Source: Corynebacterium rhinophilum
GTDB taxonomy: Bacteria; Actinomycetota; Actinomycetes; Mycobacteriales; Mycobacteriaceae
Length of the DNA: 64,000 nucleotides
NCBI RefSeq assembly: GCF_030227225.1
Contig: NZ_JASPHQ010000003.1
Coordinates: forward strand, 95,384-159,383
Direction: 5' to 3'
The translations under genes were made by a program, and so were the position numbers. The notes under the pieces were generated by a model. That model was not told where the DNA came from. It searched no databases and saw nothing but the letters and a program-made list of their open reading frames with translations. This document shows positions 46,644 to 55,717 of the stretch, in pieces. The first letter of the stretch is position 1. Each line of letters begins with the position of its first letter.

Positions 46644-47530
46644 GGCTCGATGTCGTGACCATCTTTCCGGAATACCTGCAGCCGCTGCGCCATGCCCTTT
46701 TAGGCAAGGCAATCGAGCAGGGCCGTCTTGAGGTGGGCGTGCACGATCTGCGGCAGTGGGCTACAGATGCGCATAAATCGGTCGATGACTCCCCCTTTGG
46801 TGGCGGCCCAGGAATGGTCATGAAACCTGAGGTATGGGGCCCTGCGCTTGACGATGTCGCACTCGGGACCACCGCCCCCACCCTCGATTCCTCCCTGCCG
46901 CACCTCAACCGCCCACGCCACGATGAATTAGAAGGTGTCGAAGCCCAGGCGTATGACGCTGAAGCGTCACAAGGCGAGCCAGATAGTGAGAACGAAGATG
47001 GCGAGCTTCCGCTGCTTCTGGTTCCCACCCCGGCTGGGGCGCCGTTTACCCAAGCGGATGCGCGGGCATGGTCCGCTGAAGAGCACATTGTTTTTGCCTG
47101 TGGGCGTTACGAGGGCATCGACCAGCGCGTGGTTGAAGATGCAAAGAAGCGCTACCGCGTTCGGGAAGTATCCATCGGGGATTATGTGCTCATTGGCGGG
47201 GAGGTCGCCGTATTGGTGATCGCAGAAGCCGTAGTCCGCCTTATCCCCGGGGTATTGGGTAATAAGCGCTCGCATGAAGAAGATTCCTTTTCAGATGGCC
47301 TATTGGAAGGCCCGAGCTATACCAAACCGCGCGAGTGGCGCGGGCTTGCGGTGCCGGAGGTTTTGACTTCTGGAAATCATGGTCTGGTAGATCGGTGGCG
47401 CAGGGAACAAGCGTTGGAGCGCACGTGGCAGCGCCGCCCGGAGTTATTGGATCAGGTGGAATTGAGTAAGGCGGATAAGGCATTTGTAGCGCAATTGAGC
47501 GAGCGTGAACCGAAAGGCAAGGCACAGTAG
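46640..47530 (+). CDS. trmD: tRNA (guanine37-N1)-methyltransferase
   Basis: A 296-residue trefoil-knot methyltransferase acting on tRNA position G37. Knot motifs are RYEGIDQRV and SIGDYVLIGGEVAV, with GLLEGPSYTKP and VPEVLTSGNH following. Compared with the mycobacterial enzyme (about 230 residues), an acidic insertion of ~45 residues lies at roughly positions 78-122 between the WGPALDD and LLLVPTPAG segments. ATG 46640 is set by the overlap with rimM. Confidence 0.94.
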   Translation: MRLDVVTIFPEYLQPLRHALLGKAIEQGRLEVGVHDLRQWATDAHKSVDDSPFGGGPGMVMKPEVWGPALDDVALGTTAPTLDSSLPHLNRPRHDELEGVEAQAYDAEASQGEPDSENEDGELPLLLVPTPAGAPFTQADARAWSAEEHIVFACGRYEGIDQRVVEDAKKRYRVREVSIGDYVLIGGEVAVLVIAEAVVRLIPGVLGNKRSHEEDSFSDGLLEGPSYTKPREWRGLAVPEVLTSGNHGLVDRWRREQALERTWQRRPELLDQVELSKADKAFVAQLSEREPKGKAQ

Positions 47531-47910
47531 TGCGGGTGAGCGTGGATCTTTCTGTGCTGATGAGCCAGGAAGAATGGGAAGAAAGCCTGGCTGGTATGCC
47601 GGAGAAACTGCGCGATGCAGGTTTTGTGCCGGTAAATATTTTTGCCACCGTAGTTTCCCCGTCGCCGCCGAAAGATAGCCCATTGGCCCAAGAATATGAA
47701 TTCAGCAATGGAACCGCAGCGGAGGGCACGCCGCTGTGGCGGGTCATCGTCAATGGCGATACCACAGCAGCCCTGCCCTCCCTCGCGCCGATGGTTGCTG
47801 AGTGCTTGCCGGCCACCGCGGCGTGGTTGGGAAGTACAGAAATCGGGCATACCGAATTCGCGTGGTCGGCCGAGCCGGTATGGAGCGTTGAATCCAGCGA
47901 AGAAAATTAG
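47530..47910 (+). CDS. Conserved hypothetical protein after trmD
   Basis: A 126-residue soluble protein beginning VRVSVDLSVLMSQEEWEESL at a GTG that overlaps the trmD stop (TAGTG). No signal peptide, no membrane helix, no family recognised. Co-transcription with trmD is strongly indicated by the overlap. Confidence 0.72.
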   Translation: MRVSVDLSVLMSQEEWEESLAGMPEKLRDAGFVPVNIFATVVSPSPPKDSPLAQEYEFSNGTAAEGTPLWRVIVNGDTTAALPSLAPMVAECLPATAAWLGSTEIGHTEFAWSAEPVWSVESSEEN

Positions 47911-48007
47911 GAAAAGTCGCTAGAGAAACTTGTATCGGTGCTGGGTAGTGCTACTGTAAGTGCAGCACACACTCGCATTTTTACTTGCTCTCCAAGGACT
48001 CTCTCGC

Positions 48008-48598
48008 ATGACTTCTCCCAATGGAAATGATTTTGGCGGATACAACCAACAGCCGCAGTACAACCAGTACCCCGCGTATTCTCAGCCGCAACAAAGCCGC
48101 GGGAATGGGGCTATGATTGCGGCGATCATTTTGGGAGTTGTGGCACTTCTTGCCATTGCCGCTGCGGCAGTCTTTTTCGTGCAGGGAAATGGCGATAATT
48201 CCAACGCCACCGCGCAGGAAACCCAATTTCAGCAAAAGGCGGACTCCACAAGCGTTGATGACAAGGACGACGAGAAGTCGTCGGGTAGTGAAGCTACCGT
48301 GACCAAGACTGAGCAGGCACCTGCGCCCGCCCCAGCTCAGGCACGTGTAAGCAGCGGCAATGGGCACTCGTGGGGCGACTACACGAGCTATTACGCTGCC
48401 ACCAGTAAAACGTCAGAAGCATTTGCGAAAAATGTCTACAACACCTTTATGAATAACTGGGTGTCCGGTGGCGGAACGGATGTCACCTTGAGCGTCTATT
48501 CACCGACTACCGGTGGTACCTATACGATGTACTGCTCCGGGAACTCCTCGAGGGTGAGCTGCTCTGGCGGCGATAGGGCCCAGGTAGTCATCCACTAA
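48008..48598 (+). CDS. Membrane-anchored extracellular protein
   Basis: A 196-residue protein with a Gln/Tyr/Pro-rich cytoplasmic head (about residues 1-33), one membrane helix (~35-60) and an extracellular part: a disordered acidic/Ala-Pro linker and a small domain with a Cys pair (MYCSG and VSCSG) that probably forms a disulfide. The start is ATG 48008 because it carries AAGGA upstream, whereas the frame begins at 47960. Layout resembles DUF4190/4333-type envelope proteins; function unknown. Confidence 0.75.
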   Translation: MTSPNGNDFGGYNQQPQYNQYPAYSQPQQSRGNGAMIAAIILGVVALLAIAAAAVFFVQGNGDNSNATAQETQFQQKADSTSVDDKDDEKSSGSEATVTKTEQAPAPAPAQARVSSGNGHSWGDYTSYYAATSKTSEAFAKNVYNTFMNNWVSGGGTDVTLSVYSPTTGGTYTMYCSGNSSRVSCSGGDRAQVVIH

Positions 48599-48615
48599 AA
48601 TAGCGCGTCTTTTGC

Positions 48616-48659
48616 TCCTCTTCTTCCTGCTTTCAGCGTGCGGGAGGAAGAGGATTTTT
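48616..48659 (+). terminator. Terminator after 48008 gene
   Basis: CTCCTCTTCTTCCTGC pairs with GCGGGAGGAAGAGG (a few mismatches), followed by ATTTTT. Confidence 0.75.
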
Positions 48660-48757
48660 GTGTGCCCTGCGGTGGCAAGCCGGGGCGATGGAAAAGGCAT
48701 GCGGTAGATTGGGTGGGTCCCATACCAAGCTGTGAAATAGAAGTGTGAGGAATCTAC

Positions 48758-51082
48758 GTGAATATTGCGGCCACCATCGCGGCGGAGATCAGCGCTCAAG
48801 AAACCCAGGTTTCGACGGCGCTGAAGCTCCTTGCGGAGGGAAATACGGTGCCTTTCATTGCGCGCTATCGCAAGGAGGTCACGGGTGGTTTGGATGATGC
48901 CCAACTGCGCACCATCGAAGAGAGGGCCACCTACCTGCGTGAGCTAGAAGAGCGCAAAGAGACAATCCTTGCCGCCATCGATGAGCAGGGCAAGCTTAGC
49001 GATGACCTGCGCAGCCAGATCCTTGCCTGCGATACCAAAGCCCGGCTTGAGGATTTGTATCTGCCGTATAAAAAGCGGCGCAAGACAAAGGCGGATATCG
49101 CGCGCGAAGCCGGCTTGGAAGAGCTGACCGACATATTGATTGCGCAGCCGCAGGCCCAGCCGGAGGAACTGGCACAGGGTTTTCTTACGGAAGGTTTCGC
49201 AGATACCAAGAAGGCGCTAGAGGGGGCACGCTCCATTCTTATCGATCGCTTCGCGCTCGATGCAGACTTGGTAGGCAGTGTGCGCGAGCGCATGTTTAAC
49301 CAGGGTGCCATGCAGGCGCAGGTGGTGGAAGGAAAGGAAGCCGAGGGGGCGAAGTTCAAGGATTACTTCGACTTCAACGAACCTTTTTCTTCGCTTCCTT
49401 CCCACCGCATTCTGGCACTCCTGCGCGGGGAGAACGAGGGAGTGCTGCAGCTGCACCTCGATGCCGGTGATGACGCCGACTACGAGAACCTCATCGCGGA
49501 TCGGTTCGAGTTGGAACGCAGCTCCGCGTGGTTGGATAACGCCGTGCACTGGGGATGGCGCACCAAGCTGTATGTTTCTTCCAGTCTAGATGTGCGCATG
49601 CGCTTGAAAGAAGTAGCAGAAGAAGGCGCGCTCAAGGTCTTTGCCACGAACCTGCGCGATGTGCTGCTTGCCGCCCCCGCGGGCCAGCGCGCCACCATCG
49701 GCCTTGACCCGGGCTACCGCAACGGCACCAAATGCGCCGTGGTGGATAAAACGGGCAAGGTGCTCGATACCACCATCGTCTATCCCCATCAGCCGCAAAA
49801 CCAGTGGTCGCAGGCGGTGCAAGACCTGTCCACGCTGTGCGCGCGGCACTCGGTTGACCTTATGGCCATCGGCAATGGCACTGCCTCCAGGGAAACAGAA
49901 AAGCTCGCGCACGAGATTGCTGACCTGCTCAAACAGGCTGGGGGTCAGCAGCCAACGCCCGTCGTGGTCTCCGAATCCGGCGCATCGGTCTACTCCGCAT
50001 CGCAGCTGGCGGCGGAGGAATTCCCCGATATGGATGTCTCGCTGCGCGGGGCGGTCTCTATTGCCCGGCGCCTGCAGGATCCGCTGGCAGAGCTGGTGAA
50101 AATCGATCCTAAGGCCATCGGAGTGGGCCAGTATCAGCACGATGTGAACCAGACGTCGCTGGCCCGGACGTTGGATGGCGTGGTAGAAAGCGCCGTCAAT
50201 GGCGTCGGCGTCGACCTCAATACGGCCTCAGCGCCGCTATTGGAGCGCGTGGCGGGTGTTAACCCCACCATCGCCGCCAATATCGTGGCCTACCGCAATG
50301 ACAATGGCTCTTTTGCTACCCGTAAGGAGCTGAAGAAGGTGCCGCGCTTAGGCCCGAAGGCCTTTGAACAATCCGCCGGCTTCCTGCGCATTAATGGGGG
50401 AGCGGACCCGCTCGATGCGTCGGCGGTTCACCCCGAGGCCTATCCCATCGTGACAAGGATTGCGGAGCAGACGGGGCTGGGCATCGGCGAGCTCATTGGC
50501 AATACCCGGGTGCTGGACAAGCTGGATCCCGCCGATTTTGCGGACGAGACCTTCGGTATCCCAACTGTGAGCGATATCATCGCCGAGCTAGATAAGCCCG
50601 GCCGCGATCCGCGCCCTGAGTTTAAGACCGCCACCTTTAAAGAAGGCGTACATAAGGTCTCTGACCTTAACCCCGGCATGGTTTTAGAGGGCACGGTCAC
50701 CAACGTGGCGGCCTTTGGTGCGTTTGTCGATGTCGGCGTGCACCAAGATGGCCTCGTCCATGTCTCTGCCATGAGCCATCAGTTTGTTTCTGATCCCCAT
50801 GAAGTCGTGCGCTCTGGCCAGGTGGTCAAGGTCAAGGTGATGGAGGTTGACGTTGATCGCCAGCGCATCGGCCTGTCGCTGCGGCTGGATGATGAACCAG
50901 GCCAGCCTGCGCCGAAGCGTCGCGGCGGCGATTCACCGCGCGGATCCAGCAAGCGCGGCGGTCAAAAACCCTCGCGCGCAGCGGGGAAGAAGGGTGGCCG
51001 CAACTCCGATCGTGGAGGCTCCCGCGGGCGCCCGGCAGCCAAGGGGACCATGGCCGATGCCCTGAAGAAGGCCGGCTTCTAA
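48758..51082 (+). CDS. tex: Tex-family RNA-binding protein
   Basis: A 774-residue protein of the Tex/YqgF-like and S1 family, linked to RNA handling and transcription. The N-terminal Tex region has YRKEVTGGLDDAQLR, a RNase-H-like core has IGLDPGYRNGTKCAVVD, helix-hairpin-helix motifs lie at LNTASAPLLERVAGVNP, and an S1 domain occupies about residues 640-710 (GTVTNVAAFGAFVDVGVHQ). A Gly/Arg/Ser/Lys-rich tail of ~50 residues ends the protein. The start is GTG 48758 with GTGAGGA upstream. Confidence 0.94.
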   Translation: MNIAATIAAEISAQETQVSTALKLLAEGNTVPFIARYRKEVTGGLDDAQLRTIEERATYLRELEERKETILAAIDEQGKLSDDLRSQILACDTKARLEDLYLPYKKRRKTKADIAREAGLEELTDILIAQPQAQPEELAQGFLTEGFADTKKALEGARSILIDRFALDADLVGSVRERMFNQGAMQAQVVEGKEAEGAKFKDYFDFNEPFSSLPSHRILALLRGENEGVLQLHLDAGDDADYENLIADRFELERSSAWLDNAVHWGWRTKLYVSSSLDVRMRLKEVAEEGALKVFATNLRDVLLAAPAGQRATIGLDPGYRNGTKCAVVDKTGKVLDTTIVYPHQPQNQWSQAVQDLSTLCARHSVDLMAIGNGTASRETEKLAHEIADLLKQAGGQQPTPVVVSESGASVYSASQLAAEEFPDMDVSLRGAVSIARRLQDPLAELVKIDPKAIGVGQYQHDVNQTSLARTLDGVVESAVNGVGVDLNTASAPLLERVAGVNPTIAANIVAYRNDNGSFATRKELKKVPRLGPKAFEQSAGFLRINGGADPLDASAVHPEAYPIVTRIAEQTGLGIGELIGNTRVLDKLDPADFADETFGIPTVSDIIAELDKPGRDPRPEFKTATFKEGVHKVSDLNPGMVLEGTVTNVAAFGAFVDVGVHQDGLVHVSAMSHQFVSDPHEVVRSGQVVKVKVMEVDVDRQRIGLSLRLDDEPGQPAPKRRGGDSPRGSSKRGGQKPSRAAGKKGGRNSDRGGSRGRPAAKGTMADALKKAGF

Positions 51083-51091
51083 CTTCTCTGT

Positions 51092-51127
51092 GCAGCGGCC
51101 TACCGGTACCGCAAGGTGGGCCGCTGC
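51092..51127 (+). terminator. Hairpin after tex
   Basis: GCAGCGGCC pairs with GGCCGCTGC around an inner ACC/GGT. A second hairpin, GGCGGT..ACCGCC, follows at 51135-51157. Neither has a T run, so the pair may still terminate or stabilise the 3' end. Confidence 0.5.
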
Positions 51128-51181
51128 CTGAGGCGGCGGTGGGGAAATTTCACCGCCAACCGCGCATGCGCCGAAAAATAT

Positions 51182-51242
51182 GACTGCCACTTCGCAGTCG
51201 ATGCGGACTCCCGCGTCCATTAATGGTAAGTTTGGCAAAACT
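51182..51242 (+). promoter_or_regulatory. Upstream control region of the YhgE/Pip gene
   Basis: Two dyads are visible: GACTGC-N6-GCAGTC (51182-51199) and a near-palindrome AGTTTGGCAAAACT (51229-51242). They may be operator sites; no regulator gene is adjacent. Confidence 0.35.
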
Positions 51243-51337
51243 AAGTAAATGGCGTCCTTCTTCTCCTGTTCCAGCGAGGCACTGCTGAGTAGAGCGGGGC
51301 AAGGGGGACGCTGAACTACTGCCATAAGGAGACAACT

Positions 51338-53545
51338 ATGAGTCGTGCGGCCGATAGCGGTCAAGGTGCCGGGGACACCGCAGAGATGCCTTCGATAAGC
51401 GGCGAGGAACCCAAGGGCCGGGGAGTGCTGGGCTGGCACCGCCTCTTGGATTGGCGCCCGCGCAGCGCTTTGTCGCGGGTGCTTATCGTATTCCTCCTCG
51501 TTGCTCCCATCATCGTGGCTGGAACCATGATGTGGGCTATGTGGGATCCATCCAAGTACATGCGCAATATTGACCTTGCCGTGGTCAATGAAGATGCGGG
51601 CGTGGATAAGCAGGGCAAGCACACCAACTATGGCGACCAGGTGGTCAAGGGCTTGCTGGATACCGATTACCTCAACTTCTCTGAGGTCAATAAGGACGAC
51701 GGCGATGAGGGCCTGGTCAAGGGCAAGTACTTGATGGTGGTGACGATCCCGAAGAACTTTTCCGAACAAGCCGTCACCATTATCAGCGAAAAGCCCGAAA
51801 AGCCTGAGATAAACTTCGCTACCAATGACTACTACGGCACGAATGGCTCAGTGATTTCCTCCAGCCTTATTCCGCAGGTGCAAACCAGCGTGGAAAACGC
51901 CATTTCCAAAAAGTACGCTGACCAGGTCATCGAAGGGCTTACTAAGTTGAGCGACGGCCTGAACGATGCCGCGGACGGCGCGGGGCGACTCGATGAAGGC
52001 GTCGGCAAGCTGCAAGAGGGCGGCGGGCGCGCGATTGACGGAATTAACAAGCTCGACAACGGTGCGGGAACGCTTAATAACGGCACGGCCGAGCTCCTCA
52101 ACGGAACGACGCGGCTCAATGATGGCGTCGGCCAGTTGAATGATGGTGCGGGCCGGCTGAGCGATGGCGCCGCGCGCCTCGATGACGGTGCCACCCGGCT
52201 TGCCGATGGCTCCGATAAGCTCCTTGCCGGTACCGGCCGCCTCGCCGATGGTGCGGGCCAAATCGATGCCGGTGTCAATCAGCTCACGGGCATGCTCATC
52301 CCCGTGCTGAAACAAGCCCAAGCCGTGGTGCCTGGTCTTACCCAGCTGGTAGACATTCTGCGCGGGCTCGGCATGACCCAACAAGCAGACCAGCTTTATT
52401 CGCTCGTATCCAAGCTTGATCCCGCATCGAGTGGGAATATGGTGGGGCAGCTGGAAAAACTTTCCGCAGGTACCGGCCAGCTGCACTACAACCTGTCCGA
52501 TCCGCAATCGGAATATTTGGGCGGCCTTACCACCCTGAACGGCGGGGCACATCGCCTGTCTGATGGCATCAAGGAACTGCGCGGCGGAGTCGGGAAGCTT
52601 AGTGACGGTACCTCGCAGCTGCAGGACGGCGCGTCCCGCCTGCAGGATGGCGCATCTCGCCTCCACGATGGCACGGGCGCGCTTAAGGAGGGCACCGGCC
52701 GGCTGGCAGAAGGCGGAGCTGAGCTGAAGGGCGGCATGGATCGCCTCAAGGAAGGCTCTGGCGAACTATCCACGAAGCTTGCCGAGGGCGCAGCTAAAGC
52801 TCCCACCGTTTCCCGTCCTGAGGATTCCGCGCAAAATATGGCGGTACCCATCAACTTCACCGCATCTAATGTCCACCCCGTGCAAACGGTGGTAAACCCA
52901 GCGGACCCGACCGAGAAGAATATTACCGGCGGCGCCTCCATGCTCTTCGTACTCGTATTCGGCTTCCTCGTGATGCTGCTGCTGGCGATGACGCTGCCGT
53001 ACTACATGGCGCGTAGGGGAGTCCGGATAACTAGCCCTGCCCGCAGCGTCTTCGGCGCCTTTGCCGCGCTGACCGGGCTGAACTTCCTCGTACTAGCGTT
53101 TATGGCCCTGATGTCTTCTACCCTGGGATGGCAGCCGGCAAGTTGGTCCATGATCGCGCTCGTACTTGCTGCGATATCCGCTGTAGGTGCTGCGACCTAC
53201 CAGTTCTTCCTGGTTACCTTCGGGCGCAAGATTGGTTCGATCTTTGCCGCCGGCGCCTTCGCCCTGGGCGTCATGGTCTTTGGCGGGGTATGGCCGGTCG
53301 TGGCGATTCCGCGTGCGCTGAGCCTGCTGCACCCCTTCCATCCGATGTCCTACGCCAAGGATGCCTTTACCCGCGCCACCGATGGCATTCATGATGGAAC
53401 GTTCTGGAGCGGGATTATCATCCTCTTTGGCATCACGGTGATTGCGGTGGGGGCCTCGTACCTCGTCTTCCGAGCACGGCACCTGGGCACGGCGAAGATC
53501 CTCGATGAGCACCATTCCCGCTTCCGCTCTCCCATGCCTGCCTAA
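51338..53545 (+). CDS. YhgE/Pip-type membrane protein
   Basis: A 735-residue ABC-2-like transport or phage-infection-protein relative. An N-terminal membrane helix (about 45-68) is followed by an extracellular stretch with tandem short repeats of the form xLxDGaxxL (about residues 200-320 and 400-485). The C-terminal part (from ~530) has several helices. SD AAGGAG precedes ATG 51338. In corynebacteria such proteins lie next to MmpL or cell-wall genes; here it stands alone. Function is unproven; an export or envelope role is likely. Confidence 0.85.
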   Translation: MSRAADSGQGAGDTAEMPSISGEEPKGRGVLGWHRLLDWRPRSALSRVLIVFLLVAPIIVAGTMMWAMWDPSKYMRNIDLAVVNEDAGVDKQGKHTNYGDQVVKGLLDTDYLNFSEVNKDDGDEGLVKGKYLMVVTIPKNFSEQAVTIISEKPEKPEINFATNDYYGTNGSVISSSLIPQVQTSVENAISKKYADQVIEGLTKLSDGLNDAADGAGRLDEGVGKLQEGGGRAIDGINKLDNGAGTLNNGTAELLNGTTRLNDGVGQLNDGAGRLSDGAARLDDGATRLADGSDKLLAGTGRLADGAGQIDAGVNQLTGMLIPVLKQAQAVVPGLTQLVDILRGLGMTQQADQLYSLVSKLDPASSGNMVGQLEKLSAGTGQLHYNLSDPQSEYLGGLTTLNGGAHRLSDGIKELRGGVGKLSDGTSQLQDGASRLQDGASRLHDGTGALKEGTGRLAEGGAELKGGMDRLKEGSGELSTKLAEGAAKAPTVSRPEDSAQNMAVPINFTASNVHPVQTVVNPADPTEKNITGGASMLFVLVFGFLVMLLLAMTLPYYMARRGVRITSPARSVFGAFAALTGLNFLVLAFMALMSSTLGWQPASWSMIALVLAAISAVGAATYQFFLVTFGRKIGSIFAAGAFALGVMVFGGVWPVVAIPRALSLLHPFHPMSYAKDAFTRATDGIHDGTFWSGIIILFGITVIAVGASYLVFRARHLGTAKILDEHHSRFRSPMPA

Positions 53546-53609
53546 GCTGCGCCCGGCCCGTTCGCCCCAGGTAGGGTAGTAAATCTGCGAAGCAGAGGAA
53601 TTTGGAATT

Positions 53610-53665
53610 GGCCGGTTCCTATGGAAAGATAGTCCATCGTTCTATGTAACGGGCACGAACCGGTC
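53610..53665 (+). other. Structured 5' leader of rplS
   Basis: GGCCGGTTC pairs with GAACCGGTC (nine pairs, one G-U) around a 38-nt loop, in a leader of roughly 110-130 nt before rplS. This may be an autoregulatory structure bound by L19. I do not recognise a published family. Confidence 0.4.
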
Positions 53666-53716
53666 AGGCTTCAAGCCGCCAGGGTCCTCTGTCCCAAACT
53701 GAAAAGGAATATTGGT

Positions 53717-54061
53717 ATGACCAGCATTATCGACAAGGTCGATGCAGCACAGCTGCGCGACGACATCCCGTCCTTCCGCCCCGGCGATACCCTCGACGTC
53801 AATGTCAAGGTTATTGAGGGTAACAACGAGCGTGCACAGCTCTTCAAGGGCATCTGCATCCGCCGCCAGGGCTCCGGTATCCGCGAGACCTTCACCGTGC
53901 GTAAGGTGTCCTTCGGTATCGGCGTAGAGCGTACCTTCCCGGTTCACTCCCCGAACCTCGAGTCCATCAAGGTCTCCCGCCGCGGCCGCGTCCGCCGTGC
54001 GAAGCTGTACTACCTGCGCGATCTGCGCGGCAAGAAGGCTCGCATCAAGGAGCGTCGCTAG
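53717..54061 (+). CDS. rplS: Ribosomal protein bL19
   Basis: A 114-residue large-subunit protein at the 30S-50S interface. Typical sequence: [30 protein letters not shown] and [17 protein letters not shown]. It has a GAAAAGGAA ribosome-site region before ATG 53717 and forms a single-gene unit ending in a strong terminator. Confidence 0.96.
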   Translation: MTSIIDKVDAAQLRDDIPSFRPGDTLDVNVKVIEGNNERAQLFKGICIRRQGSGIRETFTVRKVSFGIGVERTFPVHSPNLESIKVSRRGRVRRAKLYYLRDLRGKKARIKERR

Positions 54062-54087
54062 TTCTAGCGCCGCTGCGCGCAGCGTTT

Positions 54088-54139
54088 CTCTCCCTTCCTT
54101 TCCCACATTCACAGTGCCGGGAAAGGGAGGGAGATTTTT
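54088..54139 (+). terminator. Terminator of rplS
   Basis: A pyrimidine-rich arm (CTCTCCCTTCCTTTCCC) pairs with GGGAAAGGGAGGGAGA and is followed by TTTTTA. Confidence 0.85.
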
Positions 54140-54224
54140 ATTGCGTTCTCTTCAAATCATTTCGATTTCCTGTGAATCGCCCCGCAGTCACGGGAGCTAA
54201 TCCGTATTGCGGGCATGCAGTTGC

Positions 54225-54230
54225 TAGGAT
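54225..54230 (+). promoter_or_regulatory. -10 of lepB1, leaderless configuration
   Basis: TAGGAT, then 7 nt, then GTG 54238. Confidence 0.5.
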
Positions 54231-54237
54231 CTGACGG

Positions 54238-55002
54238 GTGAATAACGAAAGCATCTCGCAGGGCAAAGAAGCGGCCACGGAGAAGGTAGCCACGGAGAAA
54301 AAACAAATGCCGTGGTGGCTGGAGACGCTCGTGGTCGTCATTTCCGTGCTGGTGGTCGTGGGGCTATTCCAAAACTTCATTGGCCGCCAATACGTGATTC
54401 CCTCAGGATCCATGGAGCCGACACTGCACGGCTGTGAGGGATGCACAAATGACCGCATCTTTACAGAAAAGGTCTCCTACTACGGCGATAAGGGCCCAGA
54501 GCCAGGAGACGTTGTGGTCTTTAAGGGCACGGACGACTGGAACGGGAGTTACGTGTCTCCGCGCTCATCCAATTCCGTCATTCATGGCATCCAGGATGCG
54601 TTGAGCTTTATTTCCCTGGCACCGCCAGATGAAAATACCCTGGTCAAGCGCGTTATCGCCACCGGTGGGCAGACGGTGTCGTGCCAAGAGGGCGATCCCG
54701 CCGTCATGGTGGATGGCAAGCCCATCAACCAGGATTACGTACAGGATCCGCCGACCTACCCAGTGGATGAGTCGACCGGATCGGAAGCCTGCGGCGGCCC
54801 GTATTTCGGCCCGGTGAAGGTGCCCGAAGAGAATATCTGGGTCATGGGGGATAACCGCACCGCGTCTGCTGATTCGCGTTACCACATGGGTGATAATTTC
54901 CACGGCACGATCCCCGTAGAGAATGTGCGCGGAAAGGTGCAGTTCGTATTCTGGCCGTTCAACCGCATTGGTGGGGTCGATGACCCAGACATCCAAAGCT
55001 AA
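54238..55002 (+). CDS. lepB: Signal peptidase I, first copy
   Basis: A 254-residue membrane peptidase that removes signal peptides. One N-terminal helix (about 29-45) is followed by the catalytic Ser58 in IPSGSMEP and the catalytic Lys137 in LVKRVIA, with [16 protein letters not shown] downstream. It starts with GTG 54238 after a leaderless-type promoter. The next gene is a related second copy that overlaps it by 23 nt. Confidence 0.92.
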   Translation: MNNESISQGKEAATEKVATEKKQMPWWLETLVVVISVLVVVGLFQNFIGRQYVIPSGSMEPTLHGCEGCTNDRIFTEKVSYYGDKGPEPGDVVVFKGTDDWNGSYVSPRSSNSVIHGIQDALSFISLAPPDENTLVKRVIATGGQTVSCQEGDPAVMVDGKPINQDYVQDPPTYPVDESTGSEACGGPYFGPVKVPEENIWVMGDNRTASADSRYHMGDNFHGTIPVENVRGKVQFVFWPFNRIGGVDDPDIQS

Positions 55003-55717
55003 GCCGCAACAACAGCGCCTGCGCACCCGTGATTTCCTCGCACCGGTCATAGGCGGCTTCGTGCTCTTAGTCCTACTGCAGGCTTTCGTCGGCCGGATGT
55101 ATGTCATTCCCTCCGCGTCGATGGAACCCACGCTGCATGGCTGTACTGGCTGCGATAATGACCGCATCGCGGTGCAGAAGATGAGCTATTACTTCCACGA
55201 CCCAGATCCAGGCGATGTCGTGGTTTTTGAAGGACCCGAATCCTGGAATACCGAATTTGAAGTTCAGCGCTCCGAAAACGTGCTGGTGCGCGGTGCCCAA
55301 AATGCCCTTGCATCCGTGGGGCTTTTGCCCAATGGGGAAAATATCCTGGTCAAGCGCGTTATCGCTACCGAGGGCCAGACGGTCAAGTGCGAAGAGGGCG
55401 ATTCCGCGGTGATGGTGGATGGCGCACCGATAGATCAGAGCTTCACGTTGGATCCTCCCGAGATTCCGGTGGATCCTGGCTCCGGCTCGCAGGCTTGTGG
55501 CGGCGAGTACTTTGGCCCCGTGACCGTCCCGGAAGGCAATATGTGGGTCATGGGGGATAACCGCACCAATTCCCTTGATTCCCGCGCGCACATCGGAGAT
55601 CACCTGCAAGGCACCGTGCCGGTAGACAATGTGCGCGGCAAGGTAGAAGCCGTGGTCTTGCCCGTATCGCGCTTTGGTGGCATCGACGATCCGGATATCC
55701 AGAATGCGGCGGCTTAA
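54980..55717 (+). CDS. lepB: Signal peptidase I, second copy
   Basis: A 245-residue paralogue of the preceding gene, similar along its whole length; both copies share HGC..GC, CACGG-type Cys and a C-terminal DDPDIQ. Catalytic Ser47 (IPSASMEP) and Lys125 (LVKRVIA) are present, so it should be active. ATG 54980 lies inside the end of lepB1. The frame is open from 54923, but that part overlaps lepB1 and lacks a helix. Its 3' end overlaps the rnhB start by 14 nt. Confidence 0.92.
   Translation: MTQTSKAKPQQQRLRTRDFLAPVIGGFVLLVLLQAFVGRMYVIPSASMEPTLHGCTGCDNDRIAVQKMSYYFHDPDPGDVVVFEGPESWNTEFEVQRSENVLVRGAQNALASVGLLPNGENILVKRVIATEGQTVKCEEGDSAVMVDGAPIDQSFTLDPPEIPVDPGSGSQACGGEYFGPVTVPEGNMWVMGDNRTNSLDSRAHIGDHLQGTVPVDNVRGKVEAVVLPVSRFGGIDDPDIQNAAA

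Noticed and set aside
54923..54979. Upstream extension of lepB2
   Set aside because: It overlaps lepB1 coding sequence and would put Cys-rich, non-signal-anchor residues ahead of the usual helix.
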